Both the position numbers and the translations under genes were made by a program. A DNA stretch of 64,000 nucleotides from NCBI RefSeq assembly GCF_965201005.1, contig NZ_OZ241747.1, positions 1,860,001 through 1,924,000 on the forward strand. The letters are read 5' to 3'. This stretch comes from Mucilaginibacter_A sp965201005 (lineage in GTDB: Bacteria; Bacteroidota; Bacteroidia; Sphingobacteriales; Sphingobacteriaceae). How positions within the stretch are numbered: the stretch's first letter is position 1; each line of letters begins with the position of its first letter. Below are positions 27,817 through 36,963 of this stretch, one piece after another. The notes beneath the pieces are model-generated. The model did no database searches and was not told where the DNA came from. It saw only the letters and a program-made list of their open reading frames with translations.

Positions 27817-30743
27817 ATTTCAATTCCTACATGGTGCGATTGGTGGGCGTAGTGTTCGGGGGCGGGTTGGTTGGTTTCATTATTTCAATTCCTACATGGT
27901 GCGATTGGTGGTTTTTGCGGAGCCTGCTGTGTTAGTGCTTACTTTTAAATTTCAATTCCTACATGGTGCGATTGGTGGGTTGCGCTGCCTTTGGCAAAAA
28001 CCAGGAATATAACTTATTTCAATTCCTACATGGTGCGATTGGTGGTTGTAAGCAAAAACGCCAATACTTTTTGTTAAAGTTATTTCAATTCCTACATGGT
28101 GCGATTGGTGGCCGGCAACAACACTGCGTTGCACGGTAACAAAATTGCATTTCAATTCCTACATGGTGCGATTGGTGGCCGGCAACAACACTGCGTTGCA
28201 CGGTAACAAAATTGCATTTCAATTCCTACATGGTCCGATTGGTGGCTTGCTAATGCCGCCATTTACGCAACCAGCAACAAATTTCAATTCCTACATGGTG
28301 CGATTGGTGGACGCTAAGGTGACAGCACCAGTGGCCGATACTGCAGATTTCAATTCCTACATGGTGCGATTGGTGGAAATGGCGGTGCAATAGCCAGTTT
28401 AAGAAAATTGTATTTCAATTCCTACATGGTGCGATTGGTGGCCATACCTCTACCTATGCTATGTTAAACAAATCGCATTTCAATTCCTACATGGTGCGAT
28501 TGGTGGTTTGTAGTGCAACCGCCAAACCCGGATGTAGTTGTATTTCAATTCCTACATGGTGCGATTGGTGGCCATACCTCTACCTATGCTATGTTAAACA
28601 AATCGCATTTCAATTCCTACATGGTGCGATTGGTGGACAGATCCTGCCTATGCGGCAAAACTGATCGAATATTTCAATTCCTACATGGTGCGATTGGTGG
28701 TTGCTGGCTATACATGGTTTGCCAAAGCAGTTGTAATTTCAATTCCTACATGGTGCGATTGGTGGAAACACGTGGTAAAAACAGCATCTTGGCCGACAAA
28801 AATTTCAATTCCTACATGGTGCGATTGGTGGTACTGGTAGATACTTCTTTTATCAGGTGTTTTTAAGATTTCAATTCCTACATGGTGCGATTGGTGGCTG
28901 TAATGATTACGCCTGTTTTTGTAATAGTATAATCATTTCAATTCCTACATGGTGCGATTGGTGGTCGGAATAAAGTTTTTCCCCGGTGGTTTTATCCGAT
29001 TTCAATTCCTACATGGTGCGATTGGTGGTTTAAAGCACCGGTCAGCCTGGCTTACAATGCCAAATTTCAATTCCTACATGGTGCGATTGGTGGTGGCTAT
29101 TTAAAATAAGATCTGATTTGATCTCATCGAATTTCAATTCCTACATGGTGCGATTGGTGGTGGGCAACCTGTTTCCAGATGTGCGGATGGCGGGAAAATT
29201 TCAATTCCTACATGGTGCGATTGGTGGGGTTTGTGCCGGGTAGTGTAATTTATAATTAAACAATTTCAATTCCTACATGGTGCGATTGGTGGTTTTTAAA
29301 GTGAGGCGTTTCGGCAAGGGTATAGACCTATTTCAATTCCTACATGGTGCGATTGGTGGGGTGGACAGTTCGCTGATCACCAGCTTTAAACTGGATTTCA
29401 ATTCCTACATGGTGCGATTGGTGGTCACAATAGACCATTGTAATGTCTCCATTTGTTCGCAATTTCAATTCCTACATGGTGCGATTGGTGGAATAGTAAC
29501 TCCATTAGTGTAACCAAAGGGGTTAAGATTTCAATTCCTACATGGTGCGATTGGTGGCGATAGCCGTATTTATCTACATTCTGCTCAATGTAATTTCAAT
29601 TCCTACATGGTGCGATTGGTGGACCTGATCTCTGAAATTACCTAAACTTCTATTAAATTTCAATTCCTACATGGTGCGATTGGTGGGCTCTGAATACCCA
29701 CAAGCCGCGAACCCTTTATTGTATTTCAATTCCTACATGGTGCGATTGGTGGGGTTCCATTTATTAGTCTTTAGTAAAAATGATTAAATTTCAATTCCTA
29801 CATGGTGCGATTGGTGGGGTTATAAAGTAGTTGAAGGCAGAAGCAATCGTACTATTTCAATTCCTACATGGTGCGATTGGTGGAAACGCTCCGAAAGCGC
29901 CGAAGCAGATTCGCTATTATTTCAATTCCTACATGGTGCGATTGGTGGATTGAATATTCGTTAAATCATACCTCAATCCTTCAAAATTTCAATTCCTACA
30001 TGGTGCGATTGGTGGATTGCGCTGTTGCTATTTTTGTTGCGATGTCCTCATTTCAATTCCTACATGGTGCGATTGGTGGAGCCCTAAAAACGATACTTCT
30101 ATACACGGTATTCCTTCATTTCAATTCCTACATGGTGCGATTGGTGGAAGGAGAATTAGGAAACGTACCGGCTTATTTTACTCCGATTTCAATTCCTACA
30201 TGGTGCGATTGGTGGATTTGACAGAAAAAGGGATGCAGTTAGTAATTGAATATTTCAATTCCTACATGGTGCGATTGGTGGTTCTTATTCTGAAAAAGAA
30301 GATTTTAGTGATTGGCAAATTTCAATTCCTACATGGTGCGATTGGTGGACCTATCCGTTTTAATCAGCGCGTTAACGCTGTATTTATTTCAATTCCTACA
30401 TGGTGCGATTGGTGGGCAAATCCAGAAGATAGACAGATGTTTTATCCTGAATTTCAATTCCTACATGGTGCGATTGGTGGAGGTCAAGCAGCAATTAACG
30501 GATTTTTTAATTACATTTCAATTCCTACATGGTGCGATTGGTGGACTAATGCCTAATGATGAAGAAAAAGTAGAAATAGGTATTTCAATTCCTACATGGT
30601 GCGATTGGTGGAATTATTTTCTCTCAACAAATGGAAAAGCAATGCACATTTCAATTCCTACATGGTGCGATTGGTGGCAGGTTGTGTAACGTAAAATAAG
30701 GTAAGATGATAATATTTCAATTCCTACATGGTGCGATTGGTGG
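27817..30743 (-). CRISPR. CRISPR array, 45 repeats and 44 spacers
   Basis: I counted 45 copies of a 30-bp repeat that on the plus strand begins ATTTCAATTCCT and ends GGTGCGATTGGTGG, with spacers of 34-38 bp. On the minus strand the repeat ends AGGAATTGAAAT, so the crRNA 5' handle would be ATTGAAAT; transcription therefore runs leftward, away from cas2, with the leader at the right. Repeat 7 (28216-28245) has a G-to-C change at 28235. Two spacers are duplicated: 28112-28148 equals 28179-28215, and 28442-28476 equals 28572-28606, leaving 42 different ones. All duplicates lie in the leader-distal, older half. Protein-like reading frames across the array are artefacts of the repeat. Confidence 0.99.
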
Positions 30744-30939
30744 CCGTTAATAAAACGCCTCTAATATATATTTAAACGCTGTTTTTAGCAGGCTTTTCTT
30801 AATAAAATTTAGTCGATGTATAATACGCGGTTCCTATGCTTAGACCGACAACCCTGGTTTTATGGCCGTAACATGGTTTTAGCTTTTTATCTGTGTTTTC
30901 TTAAATCAAAGAACGAGCGTAATCATCCTCACCGACGAC
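30744..30939 (-). promoter_or_regulatory. CRISPR leader between cas2 and the array
   Basis: This is a 196-bp AT-rich stretch without a gene, between the first (newest) repeat and cas2. It should contain the array promoter and the spacer-integration signal. On the minus strand CGTTCTTTGATTTAAG near 30910 is only a weak match to the -7 consensus. A GCTGTTTTTAGC motif lies at 30778-30790. Confidence 0.75.
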
Positions 30940-31203
30940 TTACAATATATTATCCAACTTATTTTTCTCTGCGCCAATCACTTCTTTTTCAAGCCACTTT
31001 TCTTCCCTACTTTTAAAAACCAGAATGCTGTCTGTATCGGCATCAATAATCAGTTTGGCTTTCGCTTGCAGTTCCTTCAGTTTTACAGGCGTAATCTCTC
31101 CTTCAAAAACAGAATTCTGTATCCAGTTTAAATATTGCCGGCAAAGTTTAAGCATTTTGCCAACGCGCTTTTCTCCAATATCATAAACTAAAATTACATA
31201 CAT
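30940..31203 (-). CDS. cas2: Cas2, spacer-acquisition subunit
   Basis: It is the central dimer of the Cas1-Cas2 spacer integrase. The 87-residue protein has the ferredoxin-like fold start MYVILVYDIGEKRVGKMLK with the conserved Asp at residue 8, and the NSVFEGEIT strand typical of Cas2. It is the last gene of the cas operon, 196 bp from the array. A 113-bp gap holding a palindromic repeat separates it from cas1. Confidence 0.97.
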   Translation of the reverse strand: MYVILVYDIGEKRVGKMLKLCRQYLNWIQNSVFEGEITPVKLKELQAKAKLIIDADTDSILVFKSREEKWLEKEVIGAEKNKLDNIL

Positions 31204-31212
31204 TTTTAAAAA

Positions 31213-31314
31213 AGCTAATAGCTGTCAGCTTTTAGCTTTCAGCACAAGTTGAACATTTAAATTACAATAGCTATTTACAGATCGCTGAAAGCTGATTGCT
31301 TATAGCTAACTGCT
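31213..31314. repeat. Palindromic element between cas1 and cas2
   Basis: The left arm (AGCTAATAGCTGTCAGC, then TTTTAGCTTTCAGC) and the right arm (GCTGAAAGCTGATTGC, then TTATAGCTAACTGCT) are imperfect inverted copies of about 30 bp around a 40-bp AT-rich centre. AGCTNNTAGCT-type palindromes of this style are common as small interspersed repeats in bacterial genomes. Here the element splits cas1 from cas2 and may reduce read-through. Confidence 0.7.
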
Positions 31315-31316
31315 CA

Positions 31317-32321
31317 CTACCACCTAACTTTATAAGGTTTATACTCATCCAAGCCTAAAACATGTTTGCCCAGCTTGTAACATTCCAATTTGATCAGGTG
31401 CTTGTAACTTACACTTCTGTTTAAAACAGGATGCTTAAACGTTTCGTTCAGTCGTTCTTCCCAGGCTTTTACAAATATTTTTCTGCCGGAATCTTTCAGC
31501 ATACAACCATTCATTTTCAAGTCGAAATCTTTCGATTGGATTTCCTTTTTATTTAAAAGCCGGAAAATCGTACGGTCAACCATCACCGGTTTAAAAATTT
31601 CAGCCAAATCAAGTGCTAAAGAAAACCTACGGTAACCTGGTTCATGCAAAAAGCTGATGGTTGGATTAAGCTGTGTATGATACAATTGGTTTAAACAAGC
31701 GGAATAACACATCATGTTACCGAAAGAAATCATCGCATTCAGTTCATTGGCTGGCGGTTGTTTGCTGCGGCCTTCCATCTGGAAATCATTCAAAATCGTA
31801 TCAAAAGCCTGGTAATATTGCTGCCGAATATTGCCTTCAATGCCCATTAGTTCATCTACGGCTTTCGTTTGTTCGATTTGTAAAGCCAGTTGTTCAATAC
31901 TTTCCAGCGGAAAGCTCACATCTTTTTCTCGGTTTAAATAATAACGCAAGGTTTTTGTCATGTTAAAAGCAGCACCGCTCACAAACTTTCGGGCTAAGAT
32001 CATCCGCTTTTTGCTGTCGATATAATGTTTGGTTTGCGAAATCTGCATTTTGCCTGCCAGCAAATATTCTTTTGGACAAAAGCTGCCGGTATAGTTTTCG
32101 TAATAATCAAAAAAGTGGACTGCAATTCCTGCTTTACCCAAGAAGTTGTACAATGCACTATTGGCATCCAAACTGCCGAAACAGAACAAATCGGAAACTC
32201 CTTCTACCGGAATATATTTCGGCGTTCCTTCCATGCCGTCTTCATCAACCGGTAAAAACTTCAAAGTATTGTCTTTACGGCTCAACCGGCCGGGATTAAA
32301 TAGGTAGTAAGTTTGTTTCAT
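31317..32321 (-). CDS. cas1: Cas1, spacer-acquisition nuclease/integrase
   Basis: It is the metal-dependent integrase that inserts new spacers. The 334-residue protein starts with the beta-strand domain MKQTYYLFNPGRLSRKDNTL, characteristic of the type I-B form of Cas1. Catalytic residues are visible in the helical part: Glu in LMGIEGNIRQQYY (about 160), His in SFLHEPGYRRF (about 228), and Asp/Glu in SLALDLAEIFKPVM (about 240). It is between cas4 and cas2. A GATGCTTCTTTTACC motif lies immediately upstream (32325-32340). Confidence 0.97.
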   Translation of the reverse strand: MKQTYYLFNPGRLSRKDNTLKFLPVDEDGMEGTPKYIPVEGVSDLFCFGSLDANSALYNFLGKAGIAVHFFDYYENYTGSFCPKEYLLAGKMQISQTKHYIDSKKRMILARKFVSGAAFNMTKTLRYYLNREKDVSFPLESIEQLALQIEQTKAVDELMGIEGNIRQQYYQAFDTILNDFQMEGRSKQPPANELNAMISFGNMMCYSACLNQLYHTQLNPTISFLHEPGYRRFSLALDLAEIFKPVMVDRTIFRLLNKKEIQSKDFDLKMNGCMLKDSGRKIFVKAWEERLNETFKHPVLNRSVSYKHLIKLECYKLGKHVLGLDEYKPYKVRW

Positions 32322-32379
32322 GCAGATGCTTCTTTTACCAGTTAAAAATTAGTGGTAATTTTTTGAACGAATAGTATGT

Positions 32380-32892
32380 TTATACAGGTTCTTCTACATA
32401 ACAGAAATCAAAATAACTGCATTGCTTGCAGATGGGTTTTCGTAAAAGTGGAGGACAAATTTCGCTGTCAACCATTTCTCTGATATTCGTTTCCCAGGTT
32501 TGGATCATTTCCTCATCGCCGGGCTCTAACTGTACCGTTTCCCGCTGCCGCATTTTCGGGTATTCGATCAGTCCGGTTACGCCTTCAATGCCCTGCTGCC
32601 CTAATTTGTAGATATAATATTTTACTTGTGCAATATGCGCTTTTTCAACCTTGTCGCTTTTTTTTACCTCGTGCACTACCCTGTTTTTAGCATCATAGAA
32701 ATCTATTTTGATGCCATCTACTTCCACTTCGGTATATTGCTGCGAACGGTCGGTGTAAGTGGTTTCGCCGATTAGTTTGCCTTCTGCTACCGTTTCGGAA
32801 GTATGCTCCATTTGTATTCCGTTGGCGAACAACCACAATTTCCGATGGCAAACGAAGTAATAGTTGATGTGGGTAGCAGTGAGGTTGAGCAT
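32380..32892 (-). CDS. cas4: Cas4, RecB-like nuclease for PAM-directed adaptation
   Basis: It trims pre-spacers so that they are taken next to a PAM and inserted in the right orientation. The 170-residue protein has an N-terminal Cys (YYFVCHRKLWLF), the RecB nuclease residues (DGIKIDFYDAKN, HEVKKSDKVE) and a C-terminal cysteine cluster (CPPLLRKPICKQCSYFDFC), which together should bind a 4Fe-4S cluster. Its start is 6 bp from the stop of the upstream pRiA4b-like gene, so these are translated together. Confidence 0.96.
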   Translation of the reverse strand: MLNLTATHINYYFVCHRKLWLFANGIQMEHTSETVAEGKLIGETTYTDRSQQYTEVEVDGIKIDFYDAKNRVVHEVKKSDKVEKAHIAQVKYYIYKLGQQGIEGVTGLIEYPKMRQRETVQLEPGDEEMIQTWETNIREMVDSEICPPLLRKPICKQCSYFDFCYVEEPV

Positions 32893-32898
32893 AACCTT

Positions 32899-33510
32899 TC
32901 AGACTAATTCGTAATTATCTTCCTGATCGAAATCTACATTGCGTACTGCTTCCTGTGCTTGTTTTAGGCTGAAAAAATTGAAATCCCAATCTTCGTTCTT
33001 TTTCAAACCGAGCCATTTTCGAAATTCTTTGTGTTCCGAGTGTTTTGGATTAGCCAGAGCATCTTTCAATTCTTCATAACCCCAAGGACCGCCGCAATCT
33101 TCCGGCGGACAATTACCTTTTCCTGCCAGACAATCTGCAAATAGCAGTTTTTCTTCAGTAATTTTTTCCAGCGTAATTAAGTGTTCCCAGTTATCGCCTA
33201 AATCATAGGTGTACACAAACTTTTGTCCTTCAGCTTTAAAAATATCGGCTAACTTAACTTCTTTACTGTCTATCAGTTCATCTTCCTCAAAAAAGTCCAA
33301 ACCATCATCATACATTTCTTTATCGCTGATGATTGGATTCAGGCGATGGTCAATCGGTCGAAACTGATACATGTGCGCATTCTCCCAACCAAAAGCTGCC
33401 TGAATAATTATGTGGAACTGGTAAAAGGTAAAATCTTCCGGTACCAGCAAACGCCGCCAAACTGGTGGTTTGATGATTTCTTTGATTTGGATTTTAAATT
33501 GAAAGGGCAT
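32899..33510 (-). CDS. Plasmid pRiA4b ORF-3-like protein inside the cas operon
   Basis: This 203-residue cytoplasmic protein belongs to the pRiA4b ORF-3-like family (the passenger-protein fold also seen in IS1096 TnpR-like proteins): FQFKIQIKEIIKPPVWRRLLVP at the start, FTFYQFHIIIQAAFGWENAHMYQF, YTYDLGDNWEHLITLEKI, and CPPEDCGGPWGYEEL. All of these are conserved family motifs. No biochemical activity is established that I know of. It lies in line between cas5 and cas4 with gaps of 25 and 6 bp, so it is co-transcribed with core cas genes. It may be a passenger or an accessory adaptation factor; the tight spacing to cas4 is the only hint. Confidence 0.9.
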   Translation of the reverse strand: MPFQFKIQIKEIIKPPVWRRLLVPEDFTFYQFHIIIQAAFGWENAHMYQFRPIDHRLNPIISDKEMYDDGLDFFEEDELIDSKEVKLADIFKAEGQKFVYTYDLGDNWEHLITLEKITEEKLLFADCLAGKGNCPPEDCGGPWGYEELKDALANPKHSEHKEFRKWLGLKKNEDWDFNFFSLKQAQEAVRNVDFDQEDNYELV

Positions 33511-33535
33511 GGAAAACTAATTACAATTTAATCAT

Positions 33536-34207
33536 TTAAAAGACTTTGTAATGGCTGAAAGATTTTGAAGATGATACACTTTTTATTGGTAAAACCATAA
33601 TTTCCTTAGCTCTCTTATTTGTTGTCGACGAAAAGTTATTTACGCTATCGAACGTTGCTTTTTCATCAAAGTCATCGAACTCTTGTAATATTCCGGCAAA
33701 TCCATTCTGTACATTAAATGTTTTCACATTTGCTTCATTTGGTGTATCCGAATATTCTATAAACTGAAAAAAGCATCCTCTTTTTCCGAAATAATTAATT
33801 CTGTATAAATATTTTTGAAGATAGATTTTAGCCTGTTGAGAAAGTACTTCAAAAATAATTTCGATTTTATCAGAAATATAAACATATTCTCTAAATGAGA
33901 TTGTTGGTTTAAATCCACTTCCTTCTCTAACTGGTTCTTGAATTTTAATAAAAGAATTACTTACACAAAAGTTGGTTCCTATAGAAATATAAAAACTAAT
34001 TTTTGTATCTCTAATAAATTCAAATTCTTTACTTTTTTTTATTTCTAACTTTGTCAACTCACCACCTGAGGTTATAGCTTGATTCAATATAGCCATTTTA
34101 ATAGAATAAGGAGAAGGTAAGAGTAATGACTTTGCCCCTTTATTTGTTGAGTTGCTCTCTTTTAACGAAAATAAAGCAGTTGGCTTAAATATCGCTGAGA
34201 ATATCAT
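33536..34207 (-). CDS. cas5: Cas5, Cascade subunit
   Basis: It is a RAMP-type protein that caps the 5' handle of the crRNA in Cascade. The 223-residue protein begins MIFSAIFKPTALFSLKES with the Cas5-like GAKSLLLPSPYSIKMAILNQA segment at about 24-44, a recognisable feature of the family, and a REYVYISDKIEI strand in the middle. Assignment depends on this motif and on its position directly after cas7 (the cas7 stop abuts the cas5 ATG). Sequence divergence is high, as usual for Cas5. Confidence 0.82.
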   Translation of the reverse strand: MIFSAIFKPTALFSLKESNSTNKGAKSLLLPSPYSIKMAILNQAITSGGELTKLEIKKSKEFEFIRDTKISFYISIGTNFCVSNSFIKIQEPVREGSGFKPTISFREYVYISDKIEIIFEVLSQQAKIYLQKYLYRINYFGKRGCFFQFIEYSDTPNEANVKTFNVQNGFAGILQEFDDFDEKATFDSVNNFSSTTNKRAKEIMVLPIKSVSSSKSFSHYKVF

Positions 34208-35197
34208 TTAAGAAATTTTATAAGGTTCATAATCCATTAAATCTGCAAAAACTTCTGCAAGTTCCCCCATCCCGTTAAATTCTTTAAGTTCTATCATTTC
34301 AGGCTCAATTTTATTTAGGCTAACAGCAATTTTGCTTATTTCATTCTGATAGTTTTCATTAATTGCACTAATCGTTGGAGCTGGTGTAAGTTTTTTTGAT
34401 ATAGCTACTACACCTTTAAAATCTGTAATGTGCGGCTTTTGTGTACTTGTCATTGCTCCTTTAGGATTAATAAAAGAACTTAACAAGCTTTGAACTAATG
34501 CTTTATAACGAATCCTTCTTACATCATCATTTATAGGATAACTCCTTGATATATCATTAAATCCAATTCGATAAACATCAATACTACATATAAAAGCATA
34601 CACACCATGATTAGCCGGTCGATGAAAAATATTTTGTCCTTCATTGCTGCCTGTAGTTCCAGTGCTGCCCGCGTTTGTTACAAGTTTAGTATGTAAATAG
34701 CTCTCAGTATTAGTTTTATTAGGTATTCCAATTGTCCAACCAAACTCTACTGTAGATTTTCTGGGAGTATTAGAACTGTTTTTATTCTCTCCAATTTTGT
34801 CTGTTATTAATATACCATGAGTATCGCAAACGGTACAAATATCAATCATGGCAGAAATTACATCTGAAGATGTACCATTATCTTTAGCAACATTGTTTTT
34901 AGTGTAATTTTTCAGTTCCTCTCCTGAAATACGATTTGGGTTTAATGCTGCTGCATATTTACTTAGTGCCAAACCTTGTTCTTTAGCAAGTTGCGCTAAA
35001 TGTACTGCATGAATATGTTTAAACATATCACCAGAAATAGCATTTACAGTATGGGTTTCACCATCTTTGTCCACTATTGTTACTTGACGAGTGATAATTT
35101 GATTTCCCTCTCCGCCTTCATTATTTAAAGAATGCAGGTTTAGGGTGATTTCTCCACTAATAGAAATTGATGCAATACTTTTTTTTGTCTCGGACAT
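34208..35197 (-). CDS. cas7: Cas7, crRNA backbone subunit (DevR/Cst2 type)
   Basis: It is the RAMP protein that polymerises along the crRNA spacer to form the Cascade backbone. The 329-residue protein opens SIASISISGEITLNLHSLNN and EGGEGNQIITRQVTIVDKDG, typical of the DevR/Cst2-like Cas7 of type I-B, with a later RPANHGVYAFICSIDVYRIG strand. The order cas8-cas7-cas5 is the classic effector cassette. The gene is AT-rich compared with cas6 and with the chromosome around the island. Confidence 0.92.
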   Translation of the reverse strand: MSETKKSIASISISGEITLNLHSLNNEGGEGNQIITRQVTIVDKDGETHTVNAISGDMFKHIHAVHLAQLAKEQGLALSKYAAALNPNRISGEELKNYTKNNVAKDNGTSSDVISAMIDICTVCDTHGILITDKIGENKNSSNTPRKSTVEFGWTIGIPNKTNTESYLHTKLVTNAGSTGTTGSNEGQNIFHRPANHGVYAFICSIDVYRIGFNDISRSYPINDDVRRIRYKALVQSLLSSFINPKGAMTSTQKPHITDFKGVVAISKKLTPAPTISAINENYQNEISKIAVSLNKIEPEMIELKEFNGMGELAEVFADLMDYEPYKIS

Positions 35198-35220
35198 TTT
35201 GTTTATTTTTTATTGGTTAG

Positions 35221-36963
35221 TTAACTTATTTCTTGATTTTCTTCTACAGGTTCATTTTTATCAACTTCTTCTACTTTTTCTTTGGAAGATAATGCGAAAC
35301 CGTATGATGCTAACAATGCTCCAACTAAGCGAGGCGAAGTTCTATCTAAAACCTCATAAAATTTTATTAGTTCTCCATCTTTTACATTTGCTCGTAATGC
35401 TTTTCCACCATTTTTTTCAGCATTTCTTCCTGTTTCAGAATTGTATGTTCCGATAAATTCTCCAATAAAAGTTGCTAAATCGTTTTTTGACTTTGATTTA
35501 TTTTGAAGTTGTTGCGCCAGACCATATCGAATTTCAAATTTTCGTTGATCTTTAGGTGTATATTGAAGATTCACCGTACTTTTCCTTATCGCTGCTGCCA
35601 CGGCTTTAAATCCATCATTTTGTGTTATTTCTGTAAGAGTTGGTTCCATATTTTTATAAAATTTATCTAAGTGTTCTATTTTAAATGTTCTAATGAATCT
35701 GTTTTTTTTTGTTAATTGCTGCATCAAATATCCAGCATACCAATAACTAAACTTTATAAAATGATCTAAGGCAGTGCTGCCAATACTTCCAAGAAAGTTT
35801 CTATACGATTGAAGCCCTTGTAACGAATCGCCTAATTCTTCTATATTTGATATTATTGTTTTTTGCTGATTAAGTATTTCTATCCATTCGATTCCTTGTT
35901 CTTTAGTATTGTATTCTACAAAATCAGGAGTTTGGATAAAGGCAATGTTCGCCACTGCTTTATTTTGTCCTAAATCTTTCTGATATACTGAATGAAACCC
36001 TTTAATAGTATTCTTGACTTTACCTTTATTATATTCCGGAGTTTCTTTGATAAATTTCTCAGTAAAATCAAGAATATTAATAATATCTAACCTAACAGGT
36101 GATGTGCTTTTTAAATGCTTTTTAAAGTTAAAAATAACCTTGTTTGCTTCGTTTAAAGAAATATCATTAAATTCTGGAACATATATTTTTAAGTCGTACG
36201 ATGAACCTACCTTTACATATTGACAAACCATAAAAGTTAAAGCTCCTGATGTTTTCATGGTTTCAGAAATCCAATTTGAACTGAGATTACCCATCATAGC
36301 ATTATTTGCCTTTCCTTTATTTAATCCCTTTCCTTGATTTGGATTATATAACTGTTGTGAAGTCGGTTTTTCATCAATCAATTTGAAATGCTTTTTAGGT
36401 GATTTTTGCTCGGTATAATAATTCAAAATTTCTTTGATCAAGGCTTGAAAATGCTCCTGATTTTCATAAAAGTTATTAAATAGTTTTTCAAAAGAAACAT
36501 AAGGATTTTTGATTATTTCTCTGAAAACATCATACTCAGCATCTATTTTTCTTCCATACTCTGATAGCTTTTCTTCATTTAATTCTTTCTTCGCTTTACT
36601 TTTTACCTCATCAGGTTTTAGTTTTTCTATTTGCTTGTATCTCTCTTTAAATTCATCTTGTATTGCTTTATTTTTAGGATAATCAAAATAGCCATTTAAA
36701 GGAATACCGTTAGGAATTATTTGATCTACTTTATTTTTAATAAATTTAATAACTAAAAAAAAACTTATATTATTAAAAACTTCATCAGTAATTGGCTTAT
36801 TAGATGTGACTAAATAATGGGTTCCTTTATCCAAAATTTTTATTTGGATACCTTGAATATTTCTATTTGAAAATATGTTTGAAATTAAATTAGCTACGCC
36901 AAATGCTTCCAATGTTTCCGAGTAAGTGCCTGTCTGTTTTTTTATTGTAAAATCTTGATACAT
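35221..36963 (-). CDS. cas8: Cas8b-like large Cascade subunit
   Basis: This 580-residue protein is the probable large subunit that recognises the PAM and recruits Cas3. Sequence motifs are weak, as usual for Cas8. The evidence is its size, its start MYQDFTIKKQTGTYSETLEA with the AFGVANLISNIF segment seen in type I-B large subunits, and its place between cas3 and cas7. Its ATG abuts the cas3 stop codon. I see no clear Cys4 zinc finger. The C-terminus is acidic (EEVDKNEPVEENQEIS). The subtype (I-B, Cst1 or Csh1 group) is inferred. Confidence 0.78.
   Translation of the reverse strand: MYQDFTIKKQTGTYSETLEAFGVANLISNIFSNRNIQGIQIKILDKGTHYLVTSNKPITDEVFNNISFFLVIKFIKNKVDQIIPNGIPLNGYFDYPKNKAIQDEFKERYKQIEKLKPDEVKSKAKKELNEEKLSEYGRKIDAEYDVFREIIKNPYVSFEKLFNNFYENQEHFQALIKEILNYYTEQKSPKKHFKLIDEKPTSQQLYNPNQGKGLNKGKANNAMMGNLSSNWISETMKTSGALTFMVCQYVKVGSSYDLKIYVPEFNDISLNEANKVIFNFKKHLKSTSPVRLDIINILDFTEKFIKETPEYNKGKVKNTIKGFHSVYQKDLGQNKAVANIAFIQTPDFVEYNTKEQGIEWIEILNQQKTIISNIEELGDSLQGLQSYRNFLGSIGSTALDHFIKFSYWYAGYLMQQLTKKNRFIRTFKIEHLDKFYKNMEPTLTEITQNDGFKAVAAAIRKSTVNLQYTPKDQRKFEIRYGLAQQLQNKSKSKNDLATFIGEFIGTYNSETGRNAEKNGGKALRANVKDGELIKFYEVLDRTSPRLVGALLASYGFALSSKEKVEEVDKNEPVEENQEIS

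Noticed and set aside
27952..30689. Open reading frames across the CRISPR array with repeated NSYMVRLV or FQFLHGAIGG peptides
   Set aside because: They are translations of the 30-bp CRISPR repeat and its spacers; a repeat length divisible by three keeps frames open by chance.
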